Positions 1 to 7,449 of a DNA stretch of 64,000 nt are shown in pieces; the stretch's first letter is position 1, and every line of letters starts with the position of its first letter. Both the position numbers and the translations under genes were made by a program. This stretch comes from Streptomyces cyanogenus (GTDB lineage Bacteria; Actinomycetota; Actinomycetes; Streptomycetales; Streptomycetaceae), in assembly GCF_017526105.1 (NCBI RefSeq), contig NZ_CP071839.1, forward strand, positions 5,595,001-5,659,000, in the 5' to 3' direction. The notes below the pieces were generated by a model that was not told the origin of the DNA, searched no databases, and worked only from the letters and a program-made list of their open reading frames with translations.

Positions 1-130
1 CTATCCCCCAGGTTCTCAGCGCGGTGGCCACAAGGGTCCGGGCTCGCTTTGCGGACTGCGGTTCACAGGGCATCGTCTCGGTATAGCCGGGATCGCCCTT
101 TGACATCGGTCTCGTGGCGGTCGTGGTCAC
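1..130 (-). CDS. ATP-binding regulatory protein (RsbW/HATPase-like), N-terminus only
   Basis: An open frame runs leftward off the window edge from a GTG at 130-128. Its 43 visible residues start MTTTATRPMSKGDPGYTETM and continue with CEPQSAKRARTLVATALRTW. That layout, a short disordered head followed by a P-x-S-A-x-x-A-R-x-L-V helix, is the usual beginning of Streptomyces HATPase_c_2 (anti-sigma-factor-kinase-like) proteins. The start is fixed by an AAGGAG ribosome site nine bases upstream. The gene is divergent from the split regulator at 295, a pairing I recall as common in streptomycetes. The ATP-binding N and G boxes lie outside the window, so the family call is by N-terminal resemblance only. 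Confidence 0.6.
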   Translation of the reverse strand, partial: MTTTATRPMSKGDPGYTETMPCEPQSAKRARTLVATALRTWGI

Positions 131-294
131 GTAGTCGTCTCCTTGGAGTGGGGCAACTTGCCCCGTCGGGCTGCCGCCGTGTCGCGCAGCCGTGTCGTCG
201 GCGGCTGATATCCATCCAACGGGGGTACGCCCGCAGTGAGAACGGTCCATGCTGGTACGGCCGTTGAATGCGTTGAACGCCAGGGGAGCTGGAC

Positions 295-1622
295 ATGGGA
301 CGCACACCGAACACGGCCCTCGCCGCGCTGATGCGTGAGGCCGAATGGGGAAACGGACAGCTGGCGCGAGCGGTGAACCGCACGGCGGCCGAGGCCGGGG
401 TTGACCTGCACTACGACGCCAGCACGGTCACGCACTGGCTCAAGGGAAGCGTCCCGAAGGAGGAAGCACGGGCGGCTGTTCTCGAAGACTCTCGCGGAGG
501 GTCGGTCGCGTCGTGACCTTCGCGGAGGCCGGGTTCCCCGGGGAGGACGCGCGCACGTCTGCCACCCTGGTGGACCTTGTGAGGAGAGACATGGATCCGT
601 CGCGACGTGGAGTACTTGCTACGGGGCTCTATTCGGCGGCCCTGATGGTCCCGAGCTTCTCCGACCTGGGCGACCGGCTCGACCGTACCGACGACGACGT
701 GAAGGCCGGGCGTACGGTGCGCGTCGGGGCGGGCGAAGTCGTCACGGTCCAGCGGATGACGGACCACATCGCAACGATTCTGGACGACCTCGGCGGCGGT
801 CACGCTCGTCCCATGGCTGCGGCGTTTCTCGCGAACACCGTCCTGCCGTGGCTCGACGCCGACGCCAAGGGCAGGGTGAAGAGCGATCTGCTCGCTGCCG
901 CCAGTGACTTCGTCTACCTGACCGGCTGGATGGCCATGTACGAGCGGGCACACGGTCTCGGACAGCGCTACTTCGTACAGGCCCTCGACCTGGCCAAGGA
1001 AGGCGGCGATCAGATCACCTACTGCCGCACCCTCCGGGGCATGGCTTTGCAGGCAGCCAGCCTCAAACACGCGTCGAAGGCCTTGGACCTGGCGGACTCC
1101 GCTGCCGAAGCGGCACCGGCGGCCGGCCCGCGCCTGGTCGCGTTCCTGCGCGGACAGCAGGCGCACGGCGCCGCTCTGGTAGGTGACCGGCACCGGGCGT
1201 TCGACAGGCTACGGGAGACCGAGGAGGCCTTGTCGAAAGCCGACGGCCGTAACGATGCCGTAGGCGGATACGACCAGGCCGCCTATCAGTTTCACGTCAG
1301 CAGTGTCCTGTATGCCCTGGGTGACCTGTCCGGCTCCATCAAGGCGATGCAGCAGTCCAACCGGGTCCGGCCCGCACACGAGCGTCAGGGCCGCCTCCAT
1401 TCCAACGGCCTTCTCGCCTCCAGGCAGTGGGAGCTCGGTCATGTCGACGCGGCGTGCGCTACGTGGGATCGGTTCCTGGACGACTACACGGCCCTGTCGA
1501 CCTCGCGCGGCGACGAGCATTTCGACACCTTGAAGAAGCACGTCGCCACCCGGAGGACCCGGAGCGTGCGGCAACTCGGCGAACGTGCCCGAGAGATCGC
1601 CCGGCAGAAAGCCGCCGCGTAG
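295..1622 (+). pseudogene. HTH-type regulator with TPR-like C-terminal region, split by a frameshift
   Basis: Two adjacent frames form one Streptomyces-type regulator of about 442 residues. The first (295-516, 73 aa, ATG with GGGAG upstream) holds a helix-turn-helix-like head including YDASTVTHWLKGSVPKEEAR. The second (513-1622, 369 aa) begins in mid-domain and carries an all-helical, TPR-like body. At about 470-475 the frame breaks: restoring one base after GAAG gives VLEALSRRVGRVVTFAEAGF, which joins the two parts. The first frame's TGA overlaps a GTG start of the second (GTGA at 513-516), so the halves could still be made separately by coupling. Either a real one-base deletion or a sequencing error would explain this. 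The regulator is divergent from the ATP-binding gene at the left edge. Confidence 0.65.
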
Positions 1623-1647
1623 TGATCCGGGACCGGCGCCCGAGGTG

Positions 1648-2502
1648 TCAGTGCCGAGCCCGGCGGGCCACCGTGATGATCTCCGGGGAGGTGGGGGTCA
1701 GCGGGGACCCGTCCCAGTCGCCGTACTGTTCGACGACGGTCAGGCCCGCCTCCGTCAGGAAGGTGTTCAGGGTGTCGGCGTCCAGGAAGCGGAGGACGCT
1801 GCGGACGACCCGGGGGGCCGGCCAGTGGGGGGCGGTGTAGGACTCCGTGAAGTGCACCCGGGCCAGGTCCGGGGCGACGGTCCTGACCTCGTGCCACACC
1901 TTCACCGGGGTGCCGTCGGCGGCGGTGGCCTCGTACACCCGGTCCGGGGTCCAGTGCTCCCAGGCGCGGGCGGCGGGATTGCGGGTCTCGAAGACGAGGC
2001 GTCCCCCGTCGGACAGGGCCGCGCGGGCGGCGCGCAGGCAGACCCGGATCTCCTCGTCCGTCACCAGTTCCTGGAAGGCGTGCCCGGTCATGACGACCAG
2101 GTCGAACTCCGGCCGCCAGCAGCGCACCCGCACATCGCCGAGGATCCACTCGACGTCCGGCCGGGCCCGCCGCGCCTGGACGAGCATGGCGGCGGCCGGG
2201 TCGAGGCCGGTCAGCCGGCCCCGGTGCCCCTCGGCCCGGGCCCGCCGCAGCAGCTGCCCGGTGCCGCACCCGATGTCCAACACGGACCCGGCCTGCCGCA
2301 GCAGTTCGAGGTAGAAGTCGTCACCCGGTCCCCAGGGGTTGAGGCTGTCGTACAGCGCGGCCAGCGAGAGATCGGCATAGACGTGATCCACCACCGCGGC
2401 AGTCTGCCACAGGTTGCTGAACGGTGTGTCAGGAACCGGGCAGGACCAGGAGATGTCCGGGCTCGCCACGTCGTCGTCGCCTGGGAAGAGCATCAGTCCC
2501 AC
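1648..2502 (-). CDS. class I SAM-dependent methyltransferase
   Basis: The frame encodes 284 residues with a Rossmann-type motif I, VLDIGCGTGQLLRRA (near residue 73), an acidic motif II (LTGLDPAAAM) and a post-motif GGRLVFETRNP, the pattern of small-molecule methyltransferases of the Methyltransf_25/11 type. The substrate cannot be told. The first 36 residues look unlike the family. Two consecutive GTG codons before DHVYADLSLAALYDSLNPWG (about 2394 or 2391) are likelier starts, giving about 247-248 residues. It converges on the split regulator (26 bp gap) and its upstream side meets the transposase remnant. No operon partner is evident. Confidence 0.75.
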   Translation of the reverse strand: MGLMLFPGDDDVASPDISWSCPVPDTPFSNLWQTAAVVDHVYADLSLAALYDSLNPWGPGDDFYLELLRQAGSVLDIGCGTGQLLRRARAEGHRGRLTGLDPAAAMLVQARRARPDVEWILGDVRVRCWRPEFDLVVMTGHAFQELVTDEEIRVCLRAARAALSDGGRLVFETRNPAARAWEHWTPDRVYEATAADGTPVKVWHEVRTVAPDLARVHFTESYTAPHWPAPRVVRSVLRFLDADTLNTFLTEAGLTVVEQYGDWDGSPLTPTSPEIITVARRARH

Positions 2503-2570
2503 CTTGTCCCCCTTGCTTGCTCGTAGCCCAGGATCGTCGTGGGGAAGGGTGTCGGCGACTGAAATGATGC

Positions 2571-2980
2571 CCGAGGCTCGCGCTCAAGCCGCGCAAGCGG
2601 TTCCCGAAGGGCACAGTGCTGATCGTGGACGGTCCCCTGGTGCCCACCCGTGAGCGCAGCATCGATGAGCAGTCCAAGAACAGGTACTCCACCGCCCACC
2701 AGGTCGTCATCGACGCCGACACCCGAGTGGGCGTGGTAGTCGGCCAGCCCATGCCCGGCAACCGTCATGACTCCCGTGGTTGGGAGGAATCCGGCGCCAA
2801 AGACGCCGTCGGCCACACCATGACCATCGCCGACGGCGGCTACCAGGGCACGGGGCTCGTCATCCCGCACAGCCGCACCAAGGGCAAGGAACTTCCAGCT
2901 TGGAAGGAGGAACACAACCGCTCCCGCAAGCGAGTTCGGGCGCGCGTCGAGCACGCCTTCGCCCGACTTCGCCCACAAAC
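2571..2980 (+). pseudogene. IS5-family transposase remnant (DDE_Tnp_4 type), truncated at both ends
   Basis: A stretch in one frame reads LKPRKRFPKGTVLIVDGPLV, then RYSTAHQVVIDADTRVGVVV, GNRHDSRGWEESGAK, TIADGGYQGTG and AWKEEHNRSRKRVRARVEHA. This is the core and distal part of the DDE transposases of Streptomyces IS5-group elements. Two of the catalytic acidic positions (VDG, ADGGY) and the downstream RVEH segment are visible. The N-terminal helix-turn-helix third is missing: an in-frame TGA lies at 2565-2567. The C-terminus diverges after RVEHAFARLR. No terminal inverted repeats were found, so the element is dead. Confidence 0.75.
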
Positions 2981-3250
2981 GCCTCGCCGAACGAATGACA
3001 GGGCCGGTCGTGAACAGCGGCGACGGGGCGGGTGCCAGGGTGTGGGCCCCCTGGCCGACGCGGAATACCTCTGGGAGCCGCCTGACTGCTTGGTCGGTTC
3101 GGCGGCACGTCCGAGGGGCCAGGGCCGCGCGCGACTCTTCTCGCCTGCACCGGCGAGTGGGGACGCGGCGCCGCCTCCTACCCGTATCCCTGGCCGACGC
3201 CCTTCACCACCATCGCGTGGCGCTTGAGCCGCCTCAGCGAAATGCTGATA

Positions 3251-3425
3251 CTCGGGTCAATGGGCCGGTGAGAGTCCGCTCCGCGAGGAAGCGGCTGACG
3301 ACGCGGCGCCGGAACGGTGGCCGTCGTCTCAGGGTAGTGAGACACCGTGAGGTGACCCGACTTGTCGCCTGCCTCCTCCGCCAGCGGCGGTACCTCCGTC
3401 GCGCACTTCTCGGTCGCCTTCCGGC
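3251..3425 (-). repeat. degenerate partial copy of the 3' end of the bldKE-like gene
   Basis: This segment repeats 4215-4432, the terminal part and 3' flank of the ATPase gene at 4277. The first 18 bases (CTCGGGTCAATGGGCCGG) are identical, and the resemblance runs through to CTTCTCGGTCGCCTTCC. The translated copy reads KATEKCATEVPPLAEEAG then HYPETTATVPAPR, against KATEKCATEAPPLVEAAG then HYPETADTVPAPR in the gene. About 43 bp are missing inside the copy. The copy is not a functional gene. Confidence 0.85.
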
Positions 3426-3433
3426 AAAATGAC

Positions 3434-3465
3434 GAAGGCCCGCGCTCGGGGAACGCGGGTCCTTC
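3434..3465 (-). terminator. hairpin downstream of the lectin-like gene
   Basis: GAAGGCCCGCG (3434-3444) pairs with CGCGGGTCCTTC (3454-3465) with a single bulged base and a nine-base loop. It lies about 55 bp past the stop of the 3520-4002 gene in its transcription direction. Confidence 0.65.
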
Positions 3466-3519
3466 TATGAGAGTGATCTGCCTCAAGAATGAGCGCCCGA
3501 TCAGTGATGAAGAGGCGGC

Positions 3520-4002
3520 TCAGTCAATGATCCATTCGTCCCAGGTTCCGGGGACCTTCTTGCCGCATATCACCGCACCGGAAGCGGAAGAAGTGGTCTT
3601 GAGCAACCCACAGACCGGGTTCACGAACGGAGTCTTGGCGTGGCGGTCGTGGGACGCAATGCGCCACGTCATCCGGCGAGGGTCGTCCAGGGTGCAGTTT
3701 CCCCCCGTCACCTTCTTCTCGTGCTTAGCAGGAGCGGCAACGCAATCTTGCCCCGGAAGCGGAACGGACAGCGTGACGAGTGTCGTGCCTCCGAGTGCCC
3801 ACTGCTGCTTCATGGTTGAATTGCTGCACTTCACCTGCGTGATCGCCTTGTTGGAGCCGTTCCACTGCAGGCACTTTCCCGTCTTCACGTTCTTGATGCG
3901 GAAGGACAGGACTGCCGCATCGGCCGATGTGTCGGCGACGCCCACGGTGGTGCTGAGCGCCAGAACACTGGCGAGCATTGCGGATTTCCAAGAAATTTTC
4001 AT
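3520..4002 (-). CDS. small secreted protein with a ricin-type lectin-like pattern
   Basis: The 160-residue product has a clear Sec signal peptide (MKISWKSAMLASVLALSTTV, cleavage near ADAA), giving a mature chain of about 130 residues. FRIKNVKTGKCLQWNGSN followed by QQWAL resembles the repeat and Q-x-W motif of ricin B-type beta-trefoil lectins. Six cysteines could form disulfides. The start is set by a G-rich ribosome site (GAGGGGGG) four bases before the ATG. The gene is less G+C-rich than its neighbours, sits between two copies of the transporter tail, and has its own terminator, so it looks acquired. A sugar-binding role is inferred from the weak motif only. Confidence 0.65.
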   Translation of the reverse strand: MKISWKSAMLASVLALSTTVGVADTSADAAVLSFRIKNVKTGKCLQWNGSNKAITQVKCSNSTMKQQWALGGTTLVTLSVPLPGQDCVAAPAKHEKKVTGGNCTLDDPRRMTWRIASHDRHAKTPFVNPVCGLLKTTSSASGAVICGKKVPGTWDEWIID

Positions 4003-4052
4003 TTGCCCCCCTCGTTTGATTCGGTCGAGGGGGAAGTTTTAACTTCCCCCTC
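4003..4052 (-). promoter_or_regulatory. leader with mutually exclusive hairpin and SD-sequestering pairing
   Basis: Read on the minus strand, the leader has a 12-bp perfect stem: GAGGGGGAAGTT (4052-4041), a two-base loop, AACTTCCCCCTC (4038-4027). After 13 bases comes the Shine-Dalgarno sequence GAGGGGGG (4013-4006) and the ATG. The CCCCCTC at the foot of the stem is complementary to the SD, so the same seven bases can pair either in the stem (SD free) or with the SD (start blocked). The pairing is read directly from the sequence; any regulatory role is inference. Confidence 0.55.
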
Positions 4053-4150
4053 CAGCATCATCGCAGAGAGGGTTGGCATGTGCATTCAATTTGAGCTTCT
4101 GCTGAGCTTTCGTAATCGCCGCGTGCGGCAATCAAGTTCAAAGCAAAACG

Positions 4151-4190
4151 AAAGGCCCACCCGGCGTGAAAGCTTGCCGGGCGGGCCTTT
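4151..4190 (-). terminator. terminator of the BldK-like operon
   Basis: AAAGGCCCACCCGGC and GCCGGGCGGGCCTTT form a strong stem with one mismatch around a short loop. It lies about 90 bp beyond the stop of the last operon gene (4277) and could act in both directions. Confidence 0.75.
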
Positions 4191-4214
4191 TCCCCTGGAC
4201 CGGACGTTCATGGG

Positions 4215-4432
4215 CTCGGGTCAATGGGCCGGTGAAAGTCCGCTCCACAAGGGGGCGGCTGACGGAAAGGGGTGTGTCAGGCCGCCGCCTCGGGGTCCTT
4301 GGTCAGGCGCGGGGCGGGCACGGTGTCCGCCGTCTCCGGGTAGTGGCACGCCGTCAGGTGACCGGGCTTGTTGCCCGCCGCCTCCACCAGCGGCGGGGCC
4401 TCCGTCGCGCACTTCTCGGTCGCCTTCCAGCA
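4215..4432 (-). repeat. source copy of the duplicated operon tail
   Basis: This segment covers the last ~50 codons of the ATPase gene and about 60 bp beyond its stop. A shortened, mutated copy lies at 3251-3425 in the same orientation, 964 bp away. The two copies bracket the lectin-like gene and its leader. Confidence 0.85.
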
Positions 4433-5320
4433 CCGGGTGCGGAAGCGGCAGCCGGACGGCGGGTTGATCGGCGACGGCACGTCGCCGGTCAGGCGGATGC
4501 GCTCGCGCGGTTCCTCGTCCACCGTGGCCTCGGGCACGGCGGACAGCAGGGCCCGCGTGTACGGGTGCCGCGGGTTGTTGTACAGGTCGTCGCGGTCGGC
4601 GATCTCGACGATCTTACCCAGGTACATGACCGCGACGCGCTGGGAGAAGTGCCGCACGATCGCCAGGTCGTGGGCGATGAACACGAACGCGATGCCGAGG
4701 TCCTTCTGGACCTTCTGGAGCAGGTTGACCACCTGCGCCTGGATCGAGACGTCCAGCGCCGAGACCGGCTCGTCCGCCACGATCAGCTTCGGCTCGAGCG
4801 CCAGGGCGCGGGCCACGCCGATGCGCTGGCGCTGGCCGCCGGAGAACTCGTGCGGGAAGCGGTTGTAGTGCTCCGGGTTCAGGCCTACGGTCTCGAGGAG
4901 TTCGCGGACGCGCTTCTCGTGGCCGCCGGGCGGGTTGATGCCGTTGATCTCCATCGGGCCGGAGATGATCTTGCCGACCGTCTGCCGCGGGTTCAGCGAG
5001 GCGTACGGGTCCTGGAAGATCATCTGGATCTCGGAGCGGATCGGCGCCAGCTGCTTGCGGCCGGCGTGCGTGATGTCCTGCCCGCGGTAGGTGATCTTGC
5101 CGCCGGTCGGTTCCATCAGGCGGGTGATCAGCCGGCCGGTGGTCGACTTGCCACAGCCCGACTCGCCGACCAGGCCCAGGCTCTCGCCCTCGGCCACCTG
5201 GAAGTCCAGGCCGTCGACGGCCTGCACGGCGCCGACCGTCCGCTTGATGGGGAAGCCGCCCTTGATCGGGAAGTGCTTGGTGAGCCCGGAGACGTCCAGG
5301 AGGGGGGTGGTGCTGCTCAT
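4277..5320 (-). CDS. bldKE: oligopeptide ABC importer, ATPase (OppF/DppF type)
   Basis: The 347-residue protein starts MSSTTPLLDVSGLTKHFPIK and shows Walker A (GESGCGKST), Q-loop (MIFQDPYASLNPR), signature (FSGGQRQRIG), Walker B (LIVADEPVSALD) and the switch His (FIAHDLAIVRH). It ends with the oligopeptide-specific C-terminal domain and its Cys cluster CRFRTRCWKATEKC. It powers peptide uptake together with the OppD-type ATPase just upstream (26 bp gap). The ATG at 5320 is chosen because the ATPase fold starts right after it; the ribosome site is weak. It is the last gene of the five-gene operon. The bldK symbol rests on gene order and subunit set recalled from S. coelicolor. Confidence 0.85.
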   Translation of the reverse strand: MSSTTPLLDVSGLTKHFPIKGGFPIKRTVGAVQAVDGLDFQVAEGESLGLVGESGCGKSTTGRLITRLMEPTGGKITYRGQDITHAGRKQLAPIRSEIQMIFQDPYASLNPRQTVGKIISGPMEINGINPPGGHEKRVRELLETVGLNPEHYNRFPHEFSGGQRQRIGVARALALEPKLIVADEPVSALDVSIQAQVVNLLQKVQKDLGIAFVFIAHDLAIVRHFSQRVAVMYLGKIVEIADRDDLYNNPRHPYTRALLSAVPEATVDEEPRERIRLTGDVPSPINPPSGCRFRTRCWKATEKCATEAPPLVEAAGNKPGHLTACHYPETADTVPAPRLTKDPEAAA

Positions 5321-5346
5321 GGTGGTGAAGTCCCGTCTGAAATCCG

Positions 5347-6372
5347 TCAGTGGGTGCGGGCGGCGGCGTAGTCGGGGAACAACTCGCGCTTCTGCTCCGG
5401 CGTCAGGTGGCAGGCCGCACCCCGGCCATCCACGACCTCCAGCGCGGGCCGCTCGCTGGAACAGCGTCCGCCGGCCACCTTGTCGGCGAACGTGCACCGC
5501 GGGTGGAAACGGCAGCCGGACGGCGGGTTGAGCAGGGAGGGCGGCGAGCCGGGGATCGGCGACAGGGGGACGTCGACCGGCCCGTCCAGCGCCGGCATCG
5601 AACCGAGCAGCCCCAGCGTGTACGGGTGCTTCGGGTCCCGCAGCACTTCCTTCTTCGTCCCGCGCTCCACGCACCGGCCGCCGTACATCACCAACACGTC
5701 GTCCGCGATGTCCGCGATGACACCGAGGTCGTGCGTGATGAAGATGATCGCGGTGCCGAACTCCTGCTGGAGGTCCTTCAGCAGGTCCATGATCTGCGCC
5801 TGGACCGTCACGTCGAGGGCCGTGGTCGGCTCGTCGGCGATCAGCAGCTCGGGGTCGCAGACCAGGGCCATGGCGATCATCGCGCGCTGGCGCATACCGC
5901 CGGAGAACTGGTGCGGGTAGTCGTCCACCCGCACGTCCGGCTGCGGGATGCCGACCCGGCGCAGCATCTCGATCGCGCGGACCCGGGCCTCCCGCTTGGT
6001 GCAGCCGGTGTGCTTCCGGTACGTCTCGCCGATCTGCGCACCGATGGTGTGGTACGGCGACAGCGAGGCCAGCGCGTCCTGGAAGATCATCGACATCTTG
6101 TTGCCGCGGAGCCGTTCCAGCTCCTTCTCGGAGGCGGTGATCAGCTCCTTGTCGTCGAGCAGGATCTCGCCGTCGAGGGCGGTGTTGCGCGGGTCGTGCA
6201 GGCCCAGGATCGCCATGTTGGTGACGGACTTGCCGGAGCCGGACTCGCCGACGATGCCGAGGGTCTTGCCCTTCTCCAGGTCGAAGGAGAGCCCGTCGAC
6301 GGCCTTGACGATGCCGTCCTCGGTGGAGAAGTGCACCTTGAGGTCGCGGACGGAGAGGAAGGGGGTGCTCAT
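5347..6372 (-). CDS. bldKD: oligopeptide ABC importer, ATPase (OppD/DppD type)
   Basis: The 341-residue protein carries Walker A (GESGSGKSVT), Q-loop (MIFQDALASLSPYH), signature (FSGGMRQRAMIAMAL), Walker B (LLIADEPTTALD) and switch His (FITHDLGVIAD). The oligo-HPY-type C-terminal extension includes PSGCRFHPRCTFAD. A GAGAGA-type ribosome site precedes the ATG, and the start lies only 12 bp after the permease stop. It forms the ATPase pair with the gene at 4277. Length and motif order match OppD exactly. Confidence 0.88.
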   Translation of the reverse strand: MSTPFLSVRDLKVHFSTEDGIVKAVDGLSFDLEKGKTLGIVGESGSGKSVTNMAILGLHDPRNTALDGEILLDDKELITASEKELERLRGNKMSMIFQDALASLSPYHTIGAQIGETYRKHTGCTKREARVRAIEMLRRVGIPQPDVRVDDYPHQFSGGMRQRAMIAMALVCDPELLIADEPTTALDVTVQAQIMDLLKDLQQEFGTAIIFITHDLGVIADIADDVLVMYGGRCVERGTKKEVLRDPKHPYTLGLLGSMPALDGPVDVPLSPIPGSPPSLLNPPSGCRFHPRCTFADKVAGGRCSSERPALEVVDGRGAACHLTPEQKRELFPDYAAARTH

Positions 6373-6384
6373 GGGTCTCTCTCC

Positions 6385-7365
6385 TTAAGCGAGGCGCACG
6401 CGCGGGTCGATCAGGGCGTAGACGGCGTCCACGATGATGTTGAAGACGACGATCGCGCCGGCGGCGAACAGGACGACGCCGAGCAGCATCGGCAGGTCGT
6501 TGGTGCCGACCGCCTTCACCGACAGCATGCCTAGGCCTTGGAGGCTGAAGGTCGACTCGGTGATGATCGCGCCGCCGAGCAGCACACCGAGGTCGAGGCC
6601 GAAGATGGTGATGATCGGGCCCATGGCGCCGCGCCAGGCGAACCGGAAGAACACCGTGCGGCGGGACAGGCCCTTGGCACGGGCGGTGCGGACGTAGTCC
6701 TGGGTGAGCGACTCGACCATCTGCGAGCGCGTCATACGGGTGTAGTTCGCGGTGAAGATCAGCGACAGCACCAGCCACGGCACCAGCAGGCCCGAGAACC
6801 ACTTGCCTGGGTTGTCCGTGAAGGGGGTGTAGCTGGCCCGGTCCAGCAGGTGCATCTGGTCGACCAGGAGGTAGGTGGCGAAGACACCGACGACGTAGAT
6901 CTGCATCGAGGACGCGACCAGCGAGGCGGAGCTGGCGATCTTGTCCAGGGCCTTGCCCTGCTTGACGGCGGCGAGCATGCCGGTGCCGACGCCGAAGAAC
7001 AGGAAGACCACAGCGGCACCCAGGGACAGGGAGACCGTGGTGGGGAAGCGGTCCAGGATGGTGTCCAGGACCGGCTCGCGGCTCTGGAAGGAGAAGCCCA
7101 GGCACGGCGCGTCGCAGTGCCCGAACGAGCTGTAGTCCCGCCCCACGAACAGGCCCTTGAGCCATTCCCAGTACTGCACGGGGAGCGGGTCGGAGATCGC
7201 CAGGTTCTTCCGCACCAGGGCCAGCGTCTCTGGGGTGCAGACCTTGCCGCACGCGATGCGGGCGGGGTCGCGCGGAGCGGCGTAGAACAGGACGAACACC
7301 AGGGCACTGATGATCAGCAGGATCACCGCGGCGCCGAGGATCCGGCGGACGAGGAAGCGGAACAT
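6385..7365 (-). CDS. bldKC: oligopeptide ABC importer, permease (OppB/DppB type)
   Basis: This 326-residue inner-membrane protein begins MFRFLVRRILGAAVILLIIS, the typical first membrane helix of OppB-type permeases. A roughly 100-residue extracytoplasmic loop with three cysteine-containing patches follows, then about five more helices. The EAA-like coupling motif reads DYVRTARAKGLSRRTVFFRF. It forms the translocation pore with the OppC-type subunit encoded first in the operon. A stable hairpin (7408-7435) lies in the 84-bp gap between it and the binding-protein gene. Confidence 0.87.
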   Translation of the reverse strand: MFRFLVRRILGAAVILLIISALVFVLFYAAPRDPARIACGKVCTPETLALVRKNLAISDPLPVQYWEWLKGLFVGRDYSSFGHCDAPCLGFSFQSREPVLDTILDRFPTTVSLSLGAAVVFLFFGVGTGMLAAVKQGKALDKIASSASLVASSMQIYVVGVFATYLLVDQMHLLDRASYTPFTDNPGKWFSGLLVPWLVLSLIFTANYTRMTRSQMVESLTQDYVRTARAKGLSRRTVFFRFAWRGAMGPIITIFGLDLGVLLGGAIITESTFSLQGLGMLSVKAVGTNDLPMLLGVVLFAAGAIVVFNIIVDAVYALIDPRVRLA

Positions 7366-7407
7366 GGCAGTTGGGATTTCCTGACGGATGCCGTAGGGGG
7401 GTGAGAC

Positions 7408-7435
7408 GGCGGGGCGGCACCTGGGCCGCCCCGCC
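7408..7435 (-). promoter_or_regulatory. intercistronic stem-loop after the binding-protein gene
   Basis: GGCGGGGCGGC (7408-7418) pairs perfectly with GCCGCCCCGCC (7425-7435) around six bases. It lies inside the operon just downstream of the substrate-binding-protein gene. In ABC importer operons such a stem often protects the binding-protein mRNA or partly terminates transcription so that the binding protein is made in excess; that role is inferred here. Confidence 0.55.
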
Positions 7436-7449
7436 TAGGGGGCCGTACG

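Larger units (their letters stand above)
2981..3519. other. no intact gene; duplicated bldKE tail and a terminator
   Basis: Between the transposase remnant and the lectin-like gene I see no credible gene. 2981-3250 is G+C-rich with no recognisable family in any frame. 3251-3425 is the duplicated transporter tail. 3434-3465 is a hairpin. The stretch reads as rearranged, decaying DNA. Confidence 0.6.

Noticed and set aside
49..267. Plus-strand frame at the left edge
   Set aside because: It overlaps the divergent ATP-binding gene start and lacks a ribosome site.
5321..7420. In-frame upstream extension of the OppF-type gene to about 1047 residues
   Set aside because: The added part overlaps the OppD and OppB genes out of frame; the real start is ATG 5320.
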